Source: Rhodococcus sp. SMB37
GTDB lineage: Bacteria; Actinomycetota; Actinomycetes; Mycobacteriales; Mycobacteriaceae
Assembly (NCBI RefSeq): GCF_004345605.1
Contig: NZ_SLVY01000003.1
Span: forward strand, 186,001 to 250,000
Direction: 5' to 3'
DNA length: 64,000 bases
Translations under genes and position numbers: made by a program
Notes under the pieces: generated by a model
Database searches by the model: none
What the model saw: only the letters and a program-made list of their open reading frames with translations
What the model was told of the DNA's origin: nothing
In this document: positions 44,906 through 53,569 of the stretch, piece after piece
How the letters are laid out: each line of letters begins with the position of its first letter
Numbering within the stretch: position 1 is the stretch's first letter

Positions 44906-46468
44906 ATGCTGCTCAGCCGCCTGATGCAGGACGCGCTTGCCGCCACACCCGACAAACCCGCCCTCATATTCGAGGACACGGTGCTGTCATATCGGGAGCT
45001 GCACGACGCGATCGAACGTTCGGCCCGGGGCCTGCTCTCGCTCGGGATCGGCCGCGGCGATCGCGTGGCGATCTTCATGCGCAACCGGTGGGAGTACGTC
45101 GAGTTGTACTTCGCGTGTTTTCGCATCGGTGCGATCGCGGTACCGCTGAACCACCGGTTCCAGACCGACGAGGTCGTCTTCGCCGTCAACCACTGCACGG
45201 CGAAGTTGCTGATCGCCGACGAGGCACTGCTGCCGATCGTGAAGGACGTGCCCGAGCAGGCGCCAAGCCTCATCGGGATGTACGTGTACGGCGGCGACGC
45301 AGCACCGGACGCGCCGAACCGGTGGAGCGATGTGGTCGCCGCGGCATCCGATTCGGTCGTACGGTCCGAGGTCGACGACGACGATCCCGCGATGATCCTC
45401 TACACCTCGGGCAGCACGGGCAAGCCGAAGGGCGTCACCCACACGCATCGCTCGATCGGAGCGACCGTGGCAAGCCGCGTGACAACACAGCAGCTGGACG
45501 CCGACGACATCTCGCTGGCGGCCACTGCGATCTGCCACGCCGGAGCCGCGATCGGCGTGACGTTTCCGACCCTGCACGCAGGGGGCACCGTGGTGATCCT
45601 CGCCGAGAGCGATCCGGGGCTGTTCCTCGACGCAGTGAACACGCACCGGCCCACGCGCACCGTGCTGCTGCCCGCGCAGCTACTCGACGCCGTGGTCGAC
45701 CCGCGCGCGACGAGCGTGGACTTCGGGAGCTTCCGGGAGGTCGCGTGCGGCGGCGATCAAATGTCGTCGGACCTCTACGACGAGTTCGCGAAGGTCGCCG
45801 ACCTGCAGCTCAACCAGCTCTACGGGCTCACCGAGTGCGAAGCCGTGAGCATGAACCCGCCGTTCGGGCTGGTCGAACGTGGCTCGTTCGGCCTTCCCCG
45901 CGCCGGCGTCGAAGTGCGCATCGTCGCGGCAGCCCCCACTGCGGATGACACCGACGGTTCGCAAGTGCTGGATGCCGCACTCGGCGAAACCGGCGAGATC
46001 TGGGTGCGTAGCGACTCGGTGATGACCGGGTACTGGGACGACCCCGAGCACACCGCGGCAACATTCGTCGGCGACTGGCTGCGCACCGGAGACCTCGGCA
46101 GCCGCGACGCCGACCGCTACCTGCACTTTCAGGGGCGCATCAAAGAGATCATCATCAAGGGCGGCTCCAACATCGCCCCCGGTGAAGTGGAGGATGTGCT
46201 CGAGGCGAGTCCCGGCGTCGAGCTGTGCGGGGTCGTCGGCACGCCCGACGCGCGACTCGGGTCGCTCGTGCACGCGTTCGTCGAACTGAAGCACGGCCTC
46301 GCCGACCCGCCCACCGAAGCCGACCTGTGGGCCTTCGCAACCGAGCGGCTGGCGGCCTACAAAGTGCCCGATCGCTGGACGTTCGTGACCGGTCTGCCGC
46401 GCAACCACGTCGGCAAGATCGACCGGCACGCGCTGCATATTCGCGCGGCAGAACTCGACGCGACGTAG
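44906..46468 (+). CDS. Acyl-CoA synthetase (AMP-dependent ligase)
   Basis: A 520-residue ANL ligase with LYTSGSTGKPKGVTHTH, QLYGLTECEAVSMNPP, GDWLRTGDLGSRDADRYLHF, hinge GRIKEIIIKGGSNIAPGEVE and the C-terminal Lys in LPRNHVGKIDRHAL. It is only distantly similar to the ligase at 9065, so it is not a recent duplicate. The start ATG 44906 is taken over the TTG nine bases upstream. It is monocistronic, bounded by a hairpin. Its substrate is probably a medium- or branched-chain acid. Confidence 0.9.
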   Translation: MLLSRLMQDALAATPDKPALIFEDTVLSYRELHDAIERSARGLLSLGIGRGDRVAIFMRNRWEYVELYFACFRIGAIAVPLNHRFQTDEVVFAVNHCTAKLLIADEALLPIVKDVPEQAPSLIGMYVYGGDAAPDAPNRWSDVVAAASDSVVRSEVDDDDPAMILYTSGSTGKPKGVTHTHRSIGATVASRVTTQQLDADDISLAATAICHAGAAIGVTFPTLHAGGTVVILAESDPGLFLDAVNTHRPTRTVLLPAQLLDAVVDPRATSVDFGSFREVACGGDQMSSDLYDEFAKVADLQLNQLYGLTECEAVSMNPPFGLVERGSFGLPRAGVEVRIVAAAPTADDTDGSQVLDAALGETGEIWVRSDSVMTGYWDDPEHTAATFVGDWLRTGDLGSRDADRYLHFQGRIKEIIIKGGSNIAPGEVEDVLEASPGVELCGVVGTPDARLGSLVHAFVELKHGLADPPTEADLWAFATERLAAYKVPDRWTFVTGLPRNHVGKIDRHALHIRAAELDAT

Positions 46469-46475
46469 GGCACGG

Positions 46476-46498
46476 CTCGGCGAAGGTAGCTCGCCGAG
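46476..46498. terminator. Bidirectional hairpin
   Basis: CTCGGCGA (46476-46483) and TCGCCGAG (46491-46498) with a 7-base loop lie between the convergent acyl-CoA synthetase and HAD-hydrolase genes. Confidence 0.65.
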
Positions 46499-46502
46499 GA
46501 GA

Positions 46503-47351
46503 TCACCAATCACTGTGTACAGCAGCAGAATCGAGTGCATCTCCTGCAAGCTTCTCCAGATAGCCGGCGACACCGTCCTCGTCGTTACTCGGCAGGACGT
46601 GGTCGGCGAGCGCGAGGACTTCCGGCATCGCGTTGGACGGGCACAGTGCCGTGCCCGCCCACAACAGCATCGGGACGTCGTTGATGGCGTCGCCGGCGAC
46701 GGCCACCTCCTCGGCACCGATCCCGTCGACCGCACAGAGCTCGGCAAGCGCACTCGCCTTGGAGACACCGGACGCCGCCATCTCGACGTACGGCGCACCG
46801 GAGTGCGTCAGCTCGACGCCGTCGACACCCGCCGCCACTGCCACCCGGTACAGCTCCGCGCTGGGAACCTCCGGATGTCGGGCGACGATCTTCACCATCG
46901 GCTCATCGATGTCGGGCAGCATTTCCGACAGTGCCATCTCGTGCGGATGCCGGTGGTGGTCGGCGTACTCACACAGCGCCGCGTATGCCCGCTCGGCGAC
47001 GAAGCGAGTGGGTCCGACGTTCGCGAACACGACACCGGGCATCAGCGTCCGCACCCGGTCCATCGCGGCCGCGGCCGCCGCCACCGCGATCGTCGTGGTC
47101 GCCGTGATCACCGGAGTTCCATCGGCCAGATCGAGGACCACCGCGCCGTTCGCGCAGATAGCCTTGCCGCGGAATCCGCACGACTGCGCCAGCTCGTGCA
47201 CCGAATGCCGAGCGCGAGCGGTCGCCCACACCACCTCGATACCCGACCGTCGCGCGTCTTCCATGGCTTGGGCGGTGCGAGGCGAGATCGTGCGGTCGGA
47301 CCGAAGAAGGGTGCCGTCGAGGTCTGTCGCGAGGAGCCGAATTTGCGTCAC
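46503..47351 (-). CDS. HAD-superfamily Cof-type phosphatase
   Basis: A 282-residue HAD IIB hydrolase: catalytic LLATDLDGTLLRSD, motif II VVWATARARHS, and motif IV VAVAGDAINDVPMLLWAG. Members dephosphorylate sugar phosphates, nucleotides or pyridoxal phosphate. The start GTG 47351 puts the DxDGT motif at residues 9-13. A longer in-frame start is possible but the added sequence is not protein-like. Confidence 0.9.
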   Translation of the reverse strand: MTQIRLLATDLDGTLLRSDRTISPRTAQAMEDARRSGIEVVWATARARHSVHELAQSCGFRGKAICANGAVVLDLADGTPVITATTTIAVAAAAAAMDRVRTLMPGVVFANVGPTRFVAERAYAALCEYADHHRHPHEMALSEMLPDIDEPMVKIVARHPEVPSAELYRVAVAAGVDGVELTHSGAPYVEMAASGVSKASALAELCAVDGIGAEEVAVAGDAINDVPMLLWAGTALCPSNAMPEVLALADHVLPSNDEDGVAGYLEKLAGDALDSAAVHSDW

Positions 47352-47500
47352 CTCGGCATGATGCCAGGCAGCACGTGCACCCACACCTGAGACCTGGCCC
47401 GGTGACTGCCGGGAGCTGCGTGCAAGAGAGAGCAGATCGTCATGACCGCGCGCACAGCAGCAACCAGACGTCCCGTCCGCCTGTGCTCGCCGTCCGCTTT

Positions 47501-48139
47501 TCAGGCGGTAGTGCTCGGCTCCTCCGCATCTCGTTCGGCGCGGTCGGGGTAGGTGTTCGTGAAGTGGACCATCCAGACGATCAGGCCGATCGGGACTGCC
47601 CAGTTCAGGAAGAAGTCGAGTAGGTACGGGCTGTCGGTGCCCGTGGCGTGGGCGTCCAGGGCGGTGACGAGCACGGCCGCTGCCCCCATCAAGGTGATGG
47701 CGACACCCCACGCCGCGGACAGGACCAGGTTGATCCGCCGGAACAGCGGCGAGCCCCAGTATTCGCGGGGCGTCGATTTCTTGGCGTACTCGGCGGTGAA
47801 CGGGCGGATGGACGAGGTTGCCAACACGGCCAGACCGAGGACCACACCGACCAGCGGACGTCCCCACTCGTACAGCCACTGGTCCACTCGGTGGTCGCCG
47901 ATGAACCCGACCACAGCGATCACGGTGAACAGGACGAGGGAGTACATCTCGATCTGCGTGGGGCTTGACGTGCGTCGCCCGTAAATGACGAACACGAGGC
48001 TCATCACAGCAGCCAGCAGTGCGCTCCAGGCGACGCCGTCCGCGGCCAGTCGCTGGGCAACCAGGGTGAACACGATCCAGGGAACGAAGCCGACGAAGAT
48101 CGACAACGGATTCAAATTCTTGGGTGAATTATCAGGCAT
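47501..48139 (-). CDS. Multi-pass membrane protein of unknown function
   Basis: A 212-residue protein with about five hydrophobic segments, starting MPDNSPKNLNPLSIFVGFVP. The arrangement (GFVPWIVFTLVAQ, SALLAAVMSLVFVIYG, SLVLFTVIAVVGFIG, GVVLGLAVLATSS, GVAITLMGAAAVLVTAL) suggests a septation-protein-A or DUF3159-like membrane fold, but I would not name it. The start is ATG 48139. It follows the lipase gene by 63 bp, both leftward. Confidence 0.7.
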   Translation of the reverse strand: MPDNSPKNLNPLSIFVGFVPWIVFTLVAQRLAADGVAWSALLAAVMSLVFVIYGRRTSSPTQIEMYSLVLFTVIAVVGFIGDHRVDQWLYEWGRPLVGVVLGLAVLATSSIRPFTAEYAKKSTPREYWGSPLFRRINLVLSAAWGVAITLMGAAAVLVTALDAHATGTDSPYLLDFFLNWAVPIGLIVWMVHFTNTYPDRAERDAEEPSTTA

Positions 48140-48202
48140 GGCACTGCAGTCCTTTCCGGACGGATGGTGGGTACGGCCGAGGTGTGCGGGGATCTCTGGC
48201 GG

Positions 48203-49507
48203 TCACGGAACCGGAGTGGGGGCGAGGTCGCTGCCGGGCCCCACCAATGCGCAGTTGTCTGTGGGGGCTGCACCGGCGAAACGATCGGTGAAGAACTGTG
48301 CCGTCTGCGCCTGGAACGGCAGGAACGCGTCGCTGTGCGAAAGACGGTCGTACTGAGCGTAGGTGACGGCAACACCACGCTCGCAGTATTCGTGCGCCAA
48401 CCCTTCGACATCGCCGGTGATCATCACCGAATCGCCGGTACCGTCGACATCCCCGACCGCCAACAGCATCGGCACCCGCGGAGTGCCCGCTGTGCCCATG
48501 ATGTTGTCGTTGATGGCGCGGACGATGCCGGAGATCTCGAGCAGCGATGTGTAGGGGGCTTGAAGCATCTCGGTGTCGGTCAGGCCCGGGTAGTGGGAGG
48601 CGAACGCGTTGATGCACTGAGAGCTGACCGTGTCCACGATCTCCTGCCCGTGCGGGTTGAGGAACGTGGTGGTGTCGAGACCGTAGGTGCGCTGGTAGGC
48701 GACGATCAGTGCCGGGATGACACCGGCCCAGTCCTTGCTGCCGCTGACGTAGGGCAGGTTGTGGGCCAGGTTCACGGGCAGGCCACCGGCAGCTGCGCCG
48801 ACGATGTTCAACTCGGGCGCGTACGCTGGCGCGACCTCCGCACCCCACTGGGTGGGCACCGAACCGCCGGAGTAGCCGGCCAACCCCACCGGCGTCGACG
48901 CGGGAAGCCCCAGCACCGATTCTGCGGCGCGAATCCCGTCGAGTGCCGCGTAGGCAGACTGGCGTCCGATGGTCCACTCGAGATCGGGGCCCTCGTAATC
49001 GGGGACCACCACCGAGTATCCGGAAGTCAGATAGCCGGTGATCACGCCCTGTTCGAACGTGCCCGCCTGACTGTAGGTGCCGTTCCCGGTGAGGGTGTAC
49101 GACGGATCGCATTCGGACCCGAGCGCGTCGTACGCCATGTGATAGGAAATCAGCTTTGCCGGGCCGGGCGCCAACGGCCGCAGGATCGTCGCGACTGTCG
49201 TGGTCGGGCGGTCGAACTGGTCGGTGGTCCGATAGAGCACCTGGGTGCTCGTGATCGGTGTGGCCTGATCATGGAATCCGTAGGGCATCGTCCGGGTGTC
49301 CAGCACCGAACCGGGTGCGACGTCGTCGAGCGGTCCGTCCCACGTGTAGAACGGGTCGGCCGACGGCAAGGGAACCACCATCGGGGCCGCTGGCTGTGCG
49401 GCCGCTGTGCCGACCCCGGCCGCCGTCCCGGCGAGCAGGACAGCGGCGGTGAACACGGCGCCGGCACAACGCCGGACCGGCCGGGCGGGGAAGCTGACTG
49501 GGGGCAT
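48203..49507 (-). CDS. Secreted lipase (LIP family)
   Basis: A 434-residue protein with a Sec-type signal peptide (hydrophobic core AGAVFTAAVLLAGTAAG, cleavage near AAAQ-PAAP) and the secretory lipase fold: PAKLISYHMAYDALGSECDP, nucleophile elbow GLAGYSGGSVPTQW, and C-terminal LAVGDVDGTGDSVM and LSHSDAF. It matches the actinobacterial/Candida-type LIP family and probably hydrolyses triacylglycerols outside the cell. The start ATG 49507 gives a proper signal peptide; the extension upstream is shadow. Confidence 0.9.
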   Translation of the reverse strand: MPPVSFPARPVRRCAGAVFTAAVLLAGTAAGVGTAAAQPAAPMVVPLPSADPFYTWDGPLDDVAPGSVLDTRTMPYGFHDQATPITSTQVLYRTTDQFDRPTTTVATILRPLAPGPAKLISYHMAYDALGSECDPSYTLTGNGTYSQAGTFEQGVITGYLTSGYSVVVPDYEGPDLEWTIGRQSAYAALDGIRAAESVLGLPASTPVGLAGYSGGSVPTQWGAEVAPAYAPELNIVGAAAGGLPVNLAHNLPYVSGSKDWAGVIPALIVAYQRTYGLDTTTFLNPHGQEIVDTVSSQCINAFASHYPGLTDTEMLQAPYTSLLEISGIVRAINDNIMGTAGTPRVPMLLAVGDVDGTGDSVMITGDVEGLAHEYCERGVAVTYAQYDRLSHSDAFLPFQAQTAQFFTDRFAGAAPTDNCALVGPGSDLAPTPVP

Positions 49508-49638
49508 GGAGGGCAGCCTGTCTCGGACGCGACTCCCGCCCGGGGACCAGGTGGGGTGATGTCCGTCGTCGGATGAAGTGGCGAAGAACCGACCGGGACG
49601 TGATCCGACGTGCGGAGCGAGCCCTCGGCGCGACTGCA

Positions 49639-49890
49639 TCAAGCATTGAGGCGATGCGGAACAAGATCACCGATGTTCAGCGGCGGAAGCACGCGCACTC
49701 CGAGCATGATCGCATCGCACACCAACGCTGTCGGCGCACCCGTCGTACATACATAATTGTCGAGCTTGTCCCAGTTGTCGCAGTAACCGGCGAAATCGAT
49801 GAGATCGCGGAGCTCTCGAGCTCGCCCTCGGATGAATTGCCCTGTCCGACCGAATGTTCCCGCGATCGGCCCAGCTTCCCGCTCGTGCAA
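49639..49890 (-). CDS. Doubtful 83-residue ORF overlapping the palindromic repeat
   Basis: The C-terminal half (DLIDFAGYCDNWDKLDNYVC, then ALVCDAIMLGVRVLPP) has a protein-like composition, but the N-terminal part lies inside the repeat copy at 49851-49920. It may be the 3' end of a gene cut by the repeat, or chance. I do not recognise it. The rest of 49508-50033 holds the repeat and nothing else that I can support. Confidence 0.25.
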   Translation of the reverse strand: MHEREAGPIAGTFGRTGQFIRGRARELRDLIDFAGYCDNWDKLDNYVCTTGAPTALVCDAIMLGVRVLPPLNIGDLVPHRLNA

Positions 49891-49920
49891 TCGCGGCCGC
49901 GGGAAGCTGGGATGATCGCG
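49851..49920. repeat. 70-bp palindromic repeat, copy 2
   Basis: The second copy of the element at 44703-44772, four differences in 70, with the same nested inverted-repeat structure. It lies 113 bp before the DHFR-like gene. Confidence 0.85.
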
Positions 49921-50033
49921 GGAATCGACAGGATCGGCGTGCAGGCACTCACCGCCGATGAGAAATGGCGCCGACAGTAGTCATAATGCTGTCCGGTGAA
50001 GACGCCCTGCGCGCATCAAGGGAGAGCAACGAG

Positions 50034-50603
50034 ATGAGACCACTTCGATACTCGATCAACGTCACGCTCGACGGCTGCTGCCATCACGAGGCAGGGCTCC
50101 CCCCTGACGCGGAATCGATGCGCTACTGGACCGATGAGATGGAACGAGCCGATGCCCTGCTGTACGGCCGGGTGACCTACGAGATGATGAAGTCGGCGTG
50201 GCGGAAGCCGGCCACGGGAACGTGGCCTGACTGGATGGATGAGTGGGAGTTCCCGTTCGCCGAGACCATCGACCGCGCGAAGAAGTACGTCGTGTCGAGC
50301 ACGCTGACCGGGGTCGACTGGAATGCCGAACTGGTGCAAGGCGACCTGGGGCAAGCGGTTCAGCGGCTCAAGCAGGAGCCAGGCGAGGGCATTCTCATGG
50401 GTGGCGTGACGCTCCCCCTGGCGTTGGCAGATCTGGGGTTGATCGACGAGTACATCTTCGTTGTGCAGCCGGTCCTTGCCGGACACGGGCCGACGTTGCT
50501 CGCGGGTCTGCGCGAGCGCATCCAGCTCGAGCTCGTGGATCGCCATGAGCTCCGGTCGGGGGCGGCCGCCCTGCGATACCGGCCCACACGAATATCGGCT
50601 TGA
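50034..50603 (+). CDS. Dihydrofolate-reductase-family (RibD C-terminal-like) protein
   Basis: A 189-residue protein: MRPLRYSINVTLDGCCHHEA, then RADALLYGRVTYEMMKSAW, KKYVVSSTLT, GILMGGVTLPLALADLGLID and PVLAGHGPTLLAGL. This is the RibD-C/DHFR-like fold common in actinobacteria, usually of unknown substrate. The start ATG 50034 follows GGGAGAG. Confidence 0.88.
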   Translation: MRPLRYSINVTLDGCCHHEAGLPPDAESMRYWTDEMERADALLYGRVTYEMMKSAWRKPATGTWPDWMDEWEFPFAETIDRAKKYVVSSTLTGVDWNAELVQGDLGQAVQRLKQEPGEGILMGGVTLPLALADLGLIDEYIFVVQPVLAGHGPTLLAGLRERIQLELVDRHELRSGAAALRYRPTRISA

Positions 50604-50677
50604 CGTGATTGGTCCTTCGGTCGGGCGTCGCGCTACTCAGCATTCGTACGCTGTGTGACGAGATGGGAAAACGCGTG

Positions 50678-51610
50678 CTACGGCTGAGCCGCGAGATCTG
50701 AGCGATGGCGCGAGCGCTCGTTCTTGAGGTCCACCGCCCAGTCGATCAGCTGCACTACATCGTCGTCCGCTGCGCAGAAACTCGTCGGCCGGAACACCGC
50801 TATGGTGGCGCCGGCGTCGCGCCACATGCGAGCCTTGTCTGCGGTCGCGCCGTAATCGACGGTGCCGTCGTCCCGTCGTTCGGGCGTCACCGACACCTGA
50901 ACGATGGGCGAGCGCGGATCGCGTCCGTGTTCCTCGAACGTGTCGCGCAGCAGTGCCACGCTGTCCGAGAACGACTGCATGTCTGCGGGATTGACGGTCC
51001 ATCCATCCGCAACACGAGCAATACGATCGAAATTACGCTTACTCGGTCCGAATCCGAAGATCACCGGCACCCGCTCCTGAACCGGGAAGGGCAGCGAGTG
51101 GAACTCCTCGAACGCGAACTCGCGCCCCTGGAAGGTTGCGGGCGCCTTCGTCCAGAGCTCTCGGCACGCTCGGACGGTGTCTTCCATGCGTCCGAATCGG
51201 GCGTCGAACGGCATGTTGGTGGCCGTGTACTCGGCCTCCTGCCAGCCGACACCCATACCGATTGCGGCGCGGCCACCGGAGATCGCGTCGAGTGTGGCGA
51301 TCTGCTTGGCCAGCAATACCGGCGGACGCACCGTCGCGATCAGCACCGACACATTCAGCAGGACCCGCTCGGTCACCGCGGCGACCGAGGAGAGAAGCGA
51401 GAGAGGCTCGTACCAATCATGTTCCAGCGGGAACGGAAAGTTGTGTGTCCGTCGTCGTTCCGCGTGGGCGGTCGCATTGAAACCGAGGTGGTCTCCGGTG
51501 GTGATCACGTCGATTCCTGCGCGATCAGCGCGCGCAGCCAACTCCAGCACCGGACGGATCGCGCCGCCGTAGAGGTTCTCAGCTCCGAGAATGTTCAGAC
51601 CGACCTGCAT
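50678..51610 (-). CDS. F420/LLM-class oxidoreductase
   Basis: A 310-residue luciferase-like monooxygenase: VGLNILGAENLYGGAIRPVL, ITTGDHLGFNATAH, LNVSVLIATVRPPVLLAKQI, GGRAAIGMGVGWQEAEYTAT and DGWTVNPADMQSF. It belongs to the probable F420-dependent, Rv-type LLM branch common in mycobacteria and rhodococci. The substrate is unknown. The start ATG 51610 follows GAAGGAG, and an inverted repeat lies just upstream. Confidence 0.88.
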   Translation of the reverse strand: MQVGLNILGAENLYGGAIRPVLELAARADRAGIDVITTGDHLGFNATAHAERRRTHNFPFPLEHDWYEPLSLLSSVAAVTERVLLNVSVLIATVRPPVLLAKQIATLDAISGGRAAIGMGVGWQEAEYTATNMPFDARFGRMEDTVRACRELWTKAPATFQGREFAFEEFHSLPFPVQERVPVIFGFGPSKRNFDRIARVADGWTVNPADMQSFSDSVALLRDTFEEHGRDPRSPIVQVSVTPERRDDGTVDYGATADKARMWRDAGATIAVFRPTSFCAADDDVVQLIDWAVDLKNERSRHRSDLAAQP

Positions 51611-51625
51611 GGCGCTCCTTCGTTA

Positions 51626-51641
51626 CGAAACGATAGTTTCG
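51626..51641. promoter_or_regulatory. Inverted repeat upstream of the LLM oxidoreductase gene
   Basis: CGAAAC-GATA-GTTTCG, 16 bp, is a perfect palindromic pair 16 bp before the LLM start, in a position to block transcription. It resembles a TetR-type site; no TetR gene is adjacent. Confidence 0.45.
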
Positions 51642-51685
51642 CGCACTATGGCAGTCGGGTCTGTCTCGATCAATCCGCGTTTCTG

Positions 51686-51904
51686 TCAGCGGGAGTTCCG
51701 TCGGAGTGTCCGCACATTCTGGGCCTGGGGACCTGTCACTCCGTAGCCGATCTCGTATTCGACCTGCTGGTTGTCTTCCAGCGTCGTGAAGCCGTTGCCC
51801 GCAATCTCCGAATAGTGCACGAATATCTCGTCGCTACCGTCGGCCGGGGTGATGAATCCGAATCCCTTCGAGTTGTTGAACCACTTCACGATGCCCTGCG
51901 TCAC
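51686..51904 (-). CDS. Cold-shock-domain protein
   Basis: A 72-residue CspA-type protein: [20 protein letters not shown] with RNP1 KGFGFI, and the later [10 protein letters not shown] with RNP2-like FVHY. It binds single-stranded nucleic acid. The start is GTG 51904, eight bases after GGAGG, matching the usual family N-terminus; the ATG at 51919 is inside the ribosome site. Confidence 0.92.
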   Translation of the reverse strand: MTQGIVKWFNNSKGFGFITPADGSDEIFVHYSEIAGNGFTTLEDNQQVEYEIGYGVTGPQAQNVRTLRRNSR

Positions 51905-52009
51905 GCTTCCGACCTCCATCTTCGGTGTCAGCAGGCGTCCCGAAGCGCCCGCCGTGTTGTTCGGTTTCCGTGTCGAGCACGGGCCGGCCCATCTCGTTCG
52001 ACGAGCGGA

Positions 52010-52174
52010 TCACGCGTCGCGTTCGGCCGGGTAGCAGGGGCGCAGAGTGCGTTCGCCGAGCCGGAAGGAACGTCGGCGCGGGTCGAGACGCCGGGACCGT
52101 AGCGCCCCCTGCAGCGCTACGGTCCCGGCGAGTCCGGCGGCCAGCAGGGCCAGTGTGTGGGCGGGGGTGTTCAC
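52010..52174 (-). CDS. Small membrane protein, 54 residues
   Basis: VNTPAHTLALLAAGLAGTVALQ gives one membrane segment (residues about 7-22), followed by an Arg-rich tail. The start GTG 52174 overlaps the stop of the 40-residue ORF just upstream (GTGA), a strong sign of coupled translation. No family is recognised. It is probably anchored with the basic tail in the cytoplasm. Confidence 0.45.
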   Translation of the reverse strand: MNTPAHTLALLAAGLAGTVALQGALRSRRLDPRRRSFRLGERTLRPCYPAERDA

Positions 52175-52293
52175 GCCGCGTTCTTTCCTCGCCTCGAGTT
52201 CCTGTCTTTGCGCGTCGGCCGGCCGGTACGAGGCGGGGTGTCGTCGTGTGCGTACATGGCCTCGATGCGAGCCTTGATCTCCGTGGTGCTCAT
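52171..52293 (-). CDS. Small hydrophilic protein, 40 residues
   Basis: MSTTEIKARIEAMYAHDDTP, then RTGRPTRKDRNSRRGKNAA. It has an amphipathic N-terminal helix and a basic tail. Its stop overlaps the start of the 54-residue membrane protein by 4 bp. A GGTGGA precedes the ATG. I do not recognise it. Confidence 0.4.
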   Translation of the reverse strand: MSTTEIKARIEAMYAHDDTPPRTGRPTRKDRNSRRGKNAA

Positions 52294-52410
52294 CGATCCA
52301 CCAGTCGCCACACGGTGGGGAGATCGTGGTGTGCGCGATGCATTCATACGTGAATTCCTCTGTTTTCAAGCATGTTTCGACTGCGATACAGCAGGAACGC
52401 TGCATGACGG

Positions 52411-52596
52411 TCAGATCATGAGGGCAGCGAGGCCGACGCAGGCGACGGTGAGCACGGCGATCAGCGCGCACAGGGCGAGTGAGCCGGTCAGCGCCAACAT
52501 GGGTGCGCCGGCCGGGACACCGGAGCCTAGGGCGATGGCCGTGTGCGACCGAAATCGGGAGTCCGACGGTTCCGCGTGGTTCATGTGCGTGTCCAT
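52411..52596 (-). CDS. Small membrane protein, about 61 residues
   Basis: MDTHMNHAEPSDSRFRSHTA, then a hydrophobic C-terminus with about 25 nonpolar residues (LALTGSLALCALIAVLTVAC, then VGLAALMI). It ends 117 bp before the 40-residue ORF in the same direction. The start is uncertain. No family is recognised. Confidence 0.35.
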   Translation of the reverse strand: MDTHMNHAEPSDSRFRSHTAIALGSGVPAGAPMLALTGSLALCALIAVLTVACVGLAALMI

Positions 52597-53088
52597 GCGC
52601 AAGTCGGTCTGTGGCATCAGCAGCTGCAAGTTCTTCGGCCTTTCCGAAATCCCAGCCGGATCGAGAACGGTCCGGTCCCCCTGGGAACTGTGGGTGTGGC
52701 ATGTGTGTGGTGTGTGTCTATCGACCCCTGAATTTGCGATAGATCACAACCTGTTAGCCCCTGGAACCAGTTCTACATCACAATCGTGATCGCGGCCACC
52801 TAGGTAAATTCCTGATTTGCGCTGGTGAGAGACGGTTTCGGTACGTTCGTGCAGATTATCGGCGCCCACGTTCACACAGCCAGGTCGGGTGGCTCCGTGC
52901 CTGATCACAGTGGTTTTCTACGCAACCCGTGCGGTGCCGCACTCGGACAGGCAGCCCAGTACTGATGCGGCACGAAGGTCTTCCGACGCCGGCGCGGGGG
53001 TCGTGCAGCGAAAAGATTGAGGACTTTCGACCCACCCGGGTGTTGCGGTAGTACCTGTCGACAATCGGGTGGTAAGCCCGTGGCGCGG
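52597..53088. other. Gene-free interval
   Basis: I find no supported gene in these 492 bp. It contains a TGTG-rich patch near 52690-52720, and AT-richer patches near 52735-52850 that could hold promoters for the leftward small genes. No palindrome or RNA structure convinced me. Confidence 0.5.
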
Positions 53089-53457
53089 TCAGCCGACGGT
53101 GAGCTGTCCGGTCATCTCTGGATGGTAGGTGCAGTAGATGTCGTAGGTACCAGACTCCTCCGGCGCGGTGAACGTGACCGTCTCGCCGGCCTCGACCTCG
53201 ACGTCGAAGGTGTCGTCGCGGGCCGTGACGCTGTGCTCGACCTGGTCGTCGTTCCGCACGGTGACTGTGGTGCCCGGGCCGACCGAATCCGGGATCTCGA
53301 ATGCGAAGTCCTTGATGACGATCATCACGGCTTCGGCGTTACCGGTGTCGTCGGCCGGGGTCGTGGTGACCGTCGACGAGTCGGTATCGGACCCGCATGC
53401 GATCAGAGCGAATGCTGCAGTCAACAGTGCTACGAGGAGCAACGCTGCGCGCTTCAT
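53089..53457 (-). CDS. Cupredoxin lipoprotein (type 1 copper)
   Basis: A 122-residue lipoprotein (lipobox LIAC, Cys21) with a plastocyanin/azurin-like domain. The four expected copper ligands are visible: His in DQVEHSVTA, then Cys, His and Met in YCTYHPEMTG. The strand pattern VMIVIKDFAFEIPDSVGPG is typical. Expected role: membrane-attached electron carrier or copper-binding protein on the outer face. The start is ATG 53457 with GGAGG upstream. Confidence 0.88.
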   Translation of the reverse strand: MKRAALLLVALLTAAFALIACGSDTDSSTVTTTPADDTGNAEAVMIVIKDFAFEIPDSVGPGTTVTVRNDDQVEHSVTARDDTFDVEVEAGETVTFTAPEESGTYDIYCTYHPEMTGQLTVG

Positions 53458-53569
53458 GAGTGCCTCCTGTTCGGGCCCCCAGCTACAAATTCAACACCCC
53501 ATGGACGCGAGAAGACCCGAAATCAGCCGAACTTCTTCGCCGTGGTTCCGTACCCTCGTAGGGGTAGCC

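Noticed and set aside
48132-49112. Minus-strand ORF of 326 codons within the lipase locus
   Set aside because: It is a different frame of the lipase gene, rich in Arg, and has no domain.
52685-52725. TGTG-rich patch as a possible CRISPR or repeat array
   Set aside because: There are no regular units or spacers; it is a short low-complexity patch.
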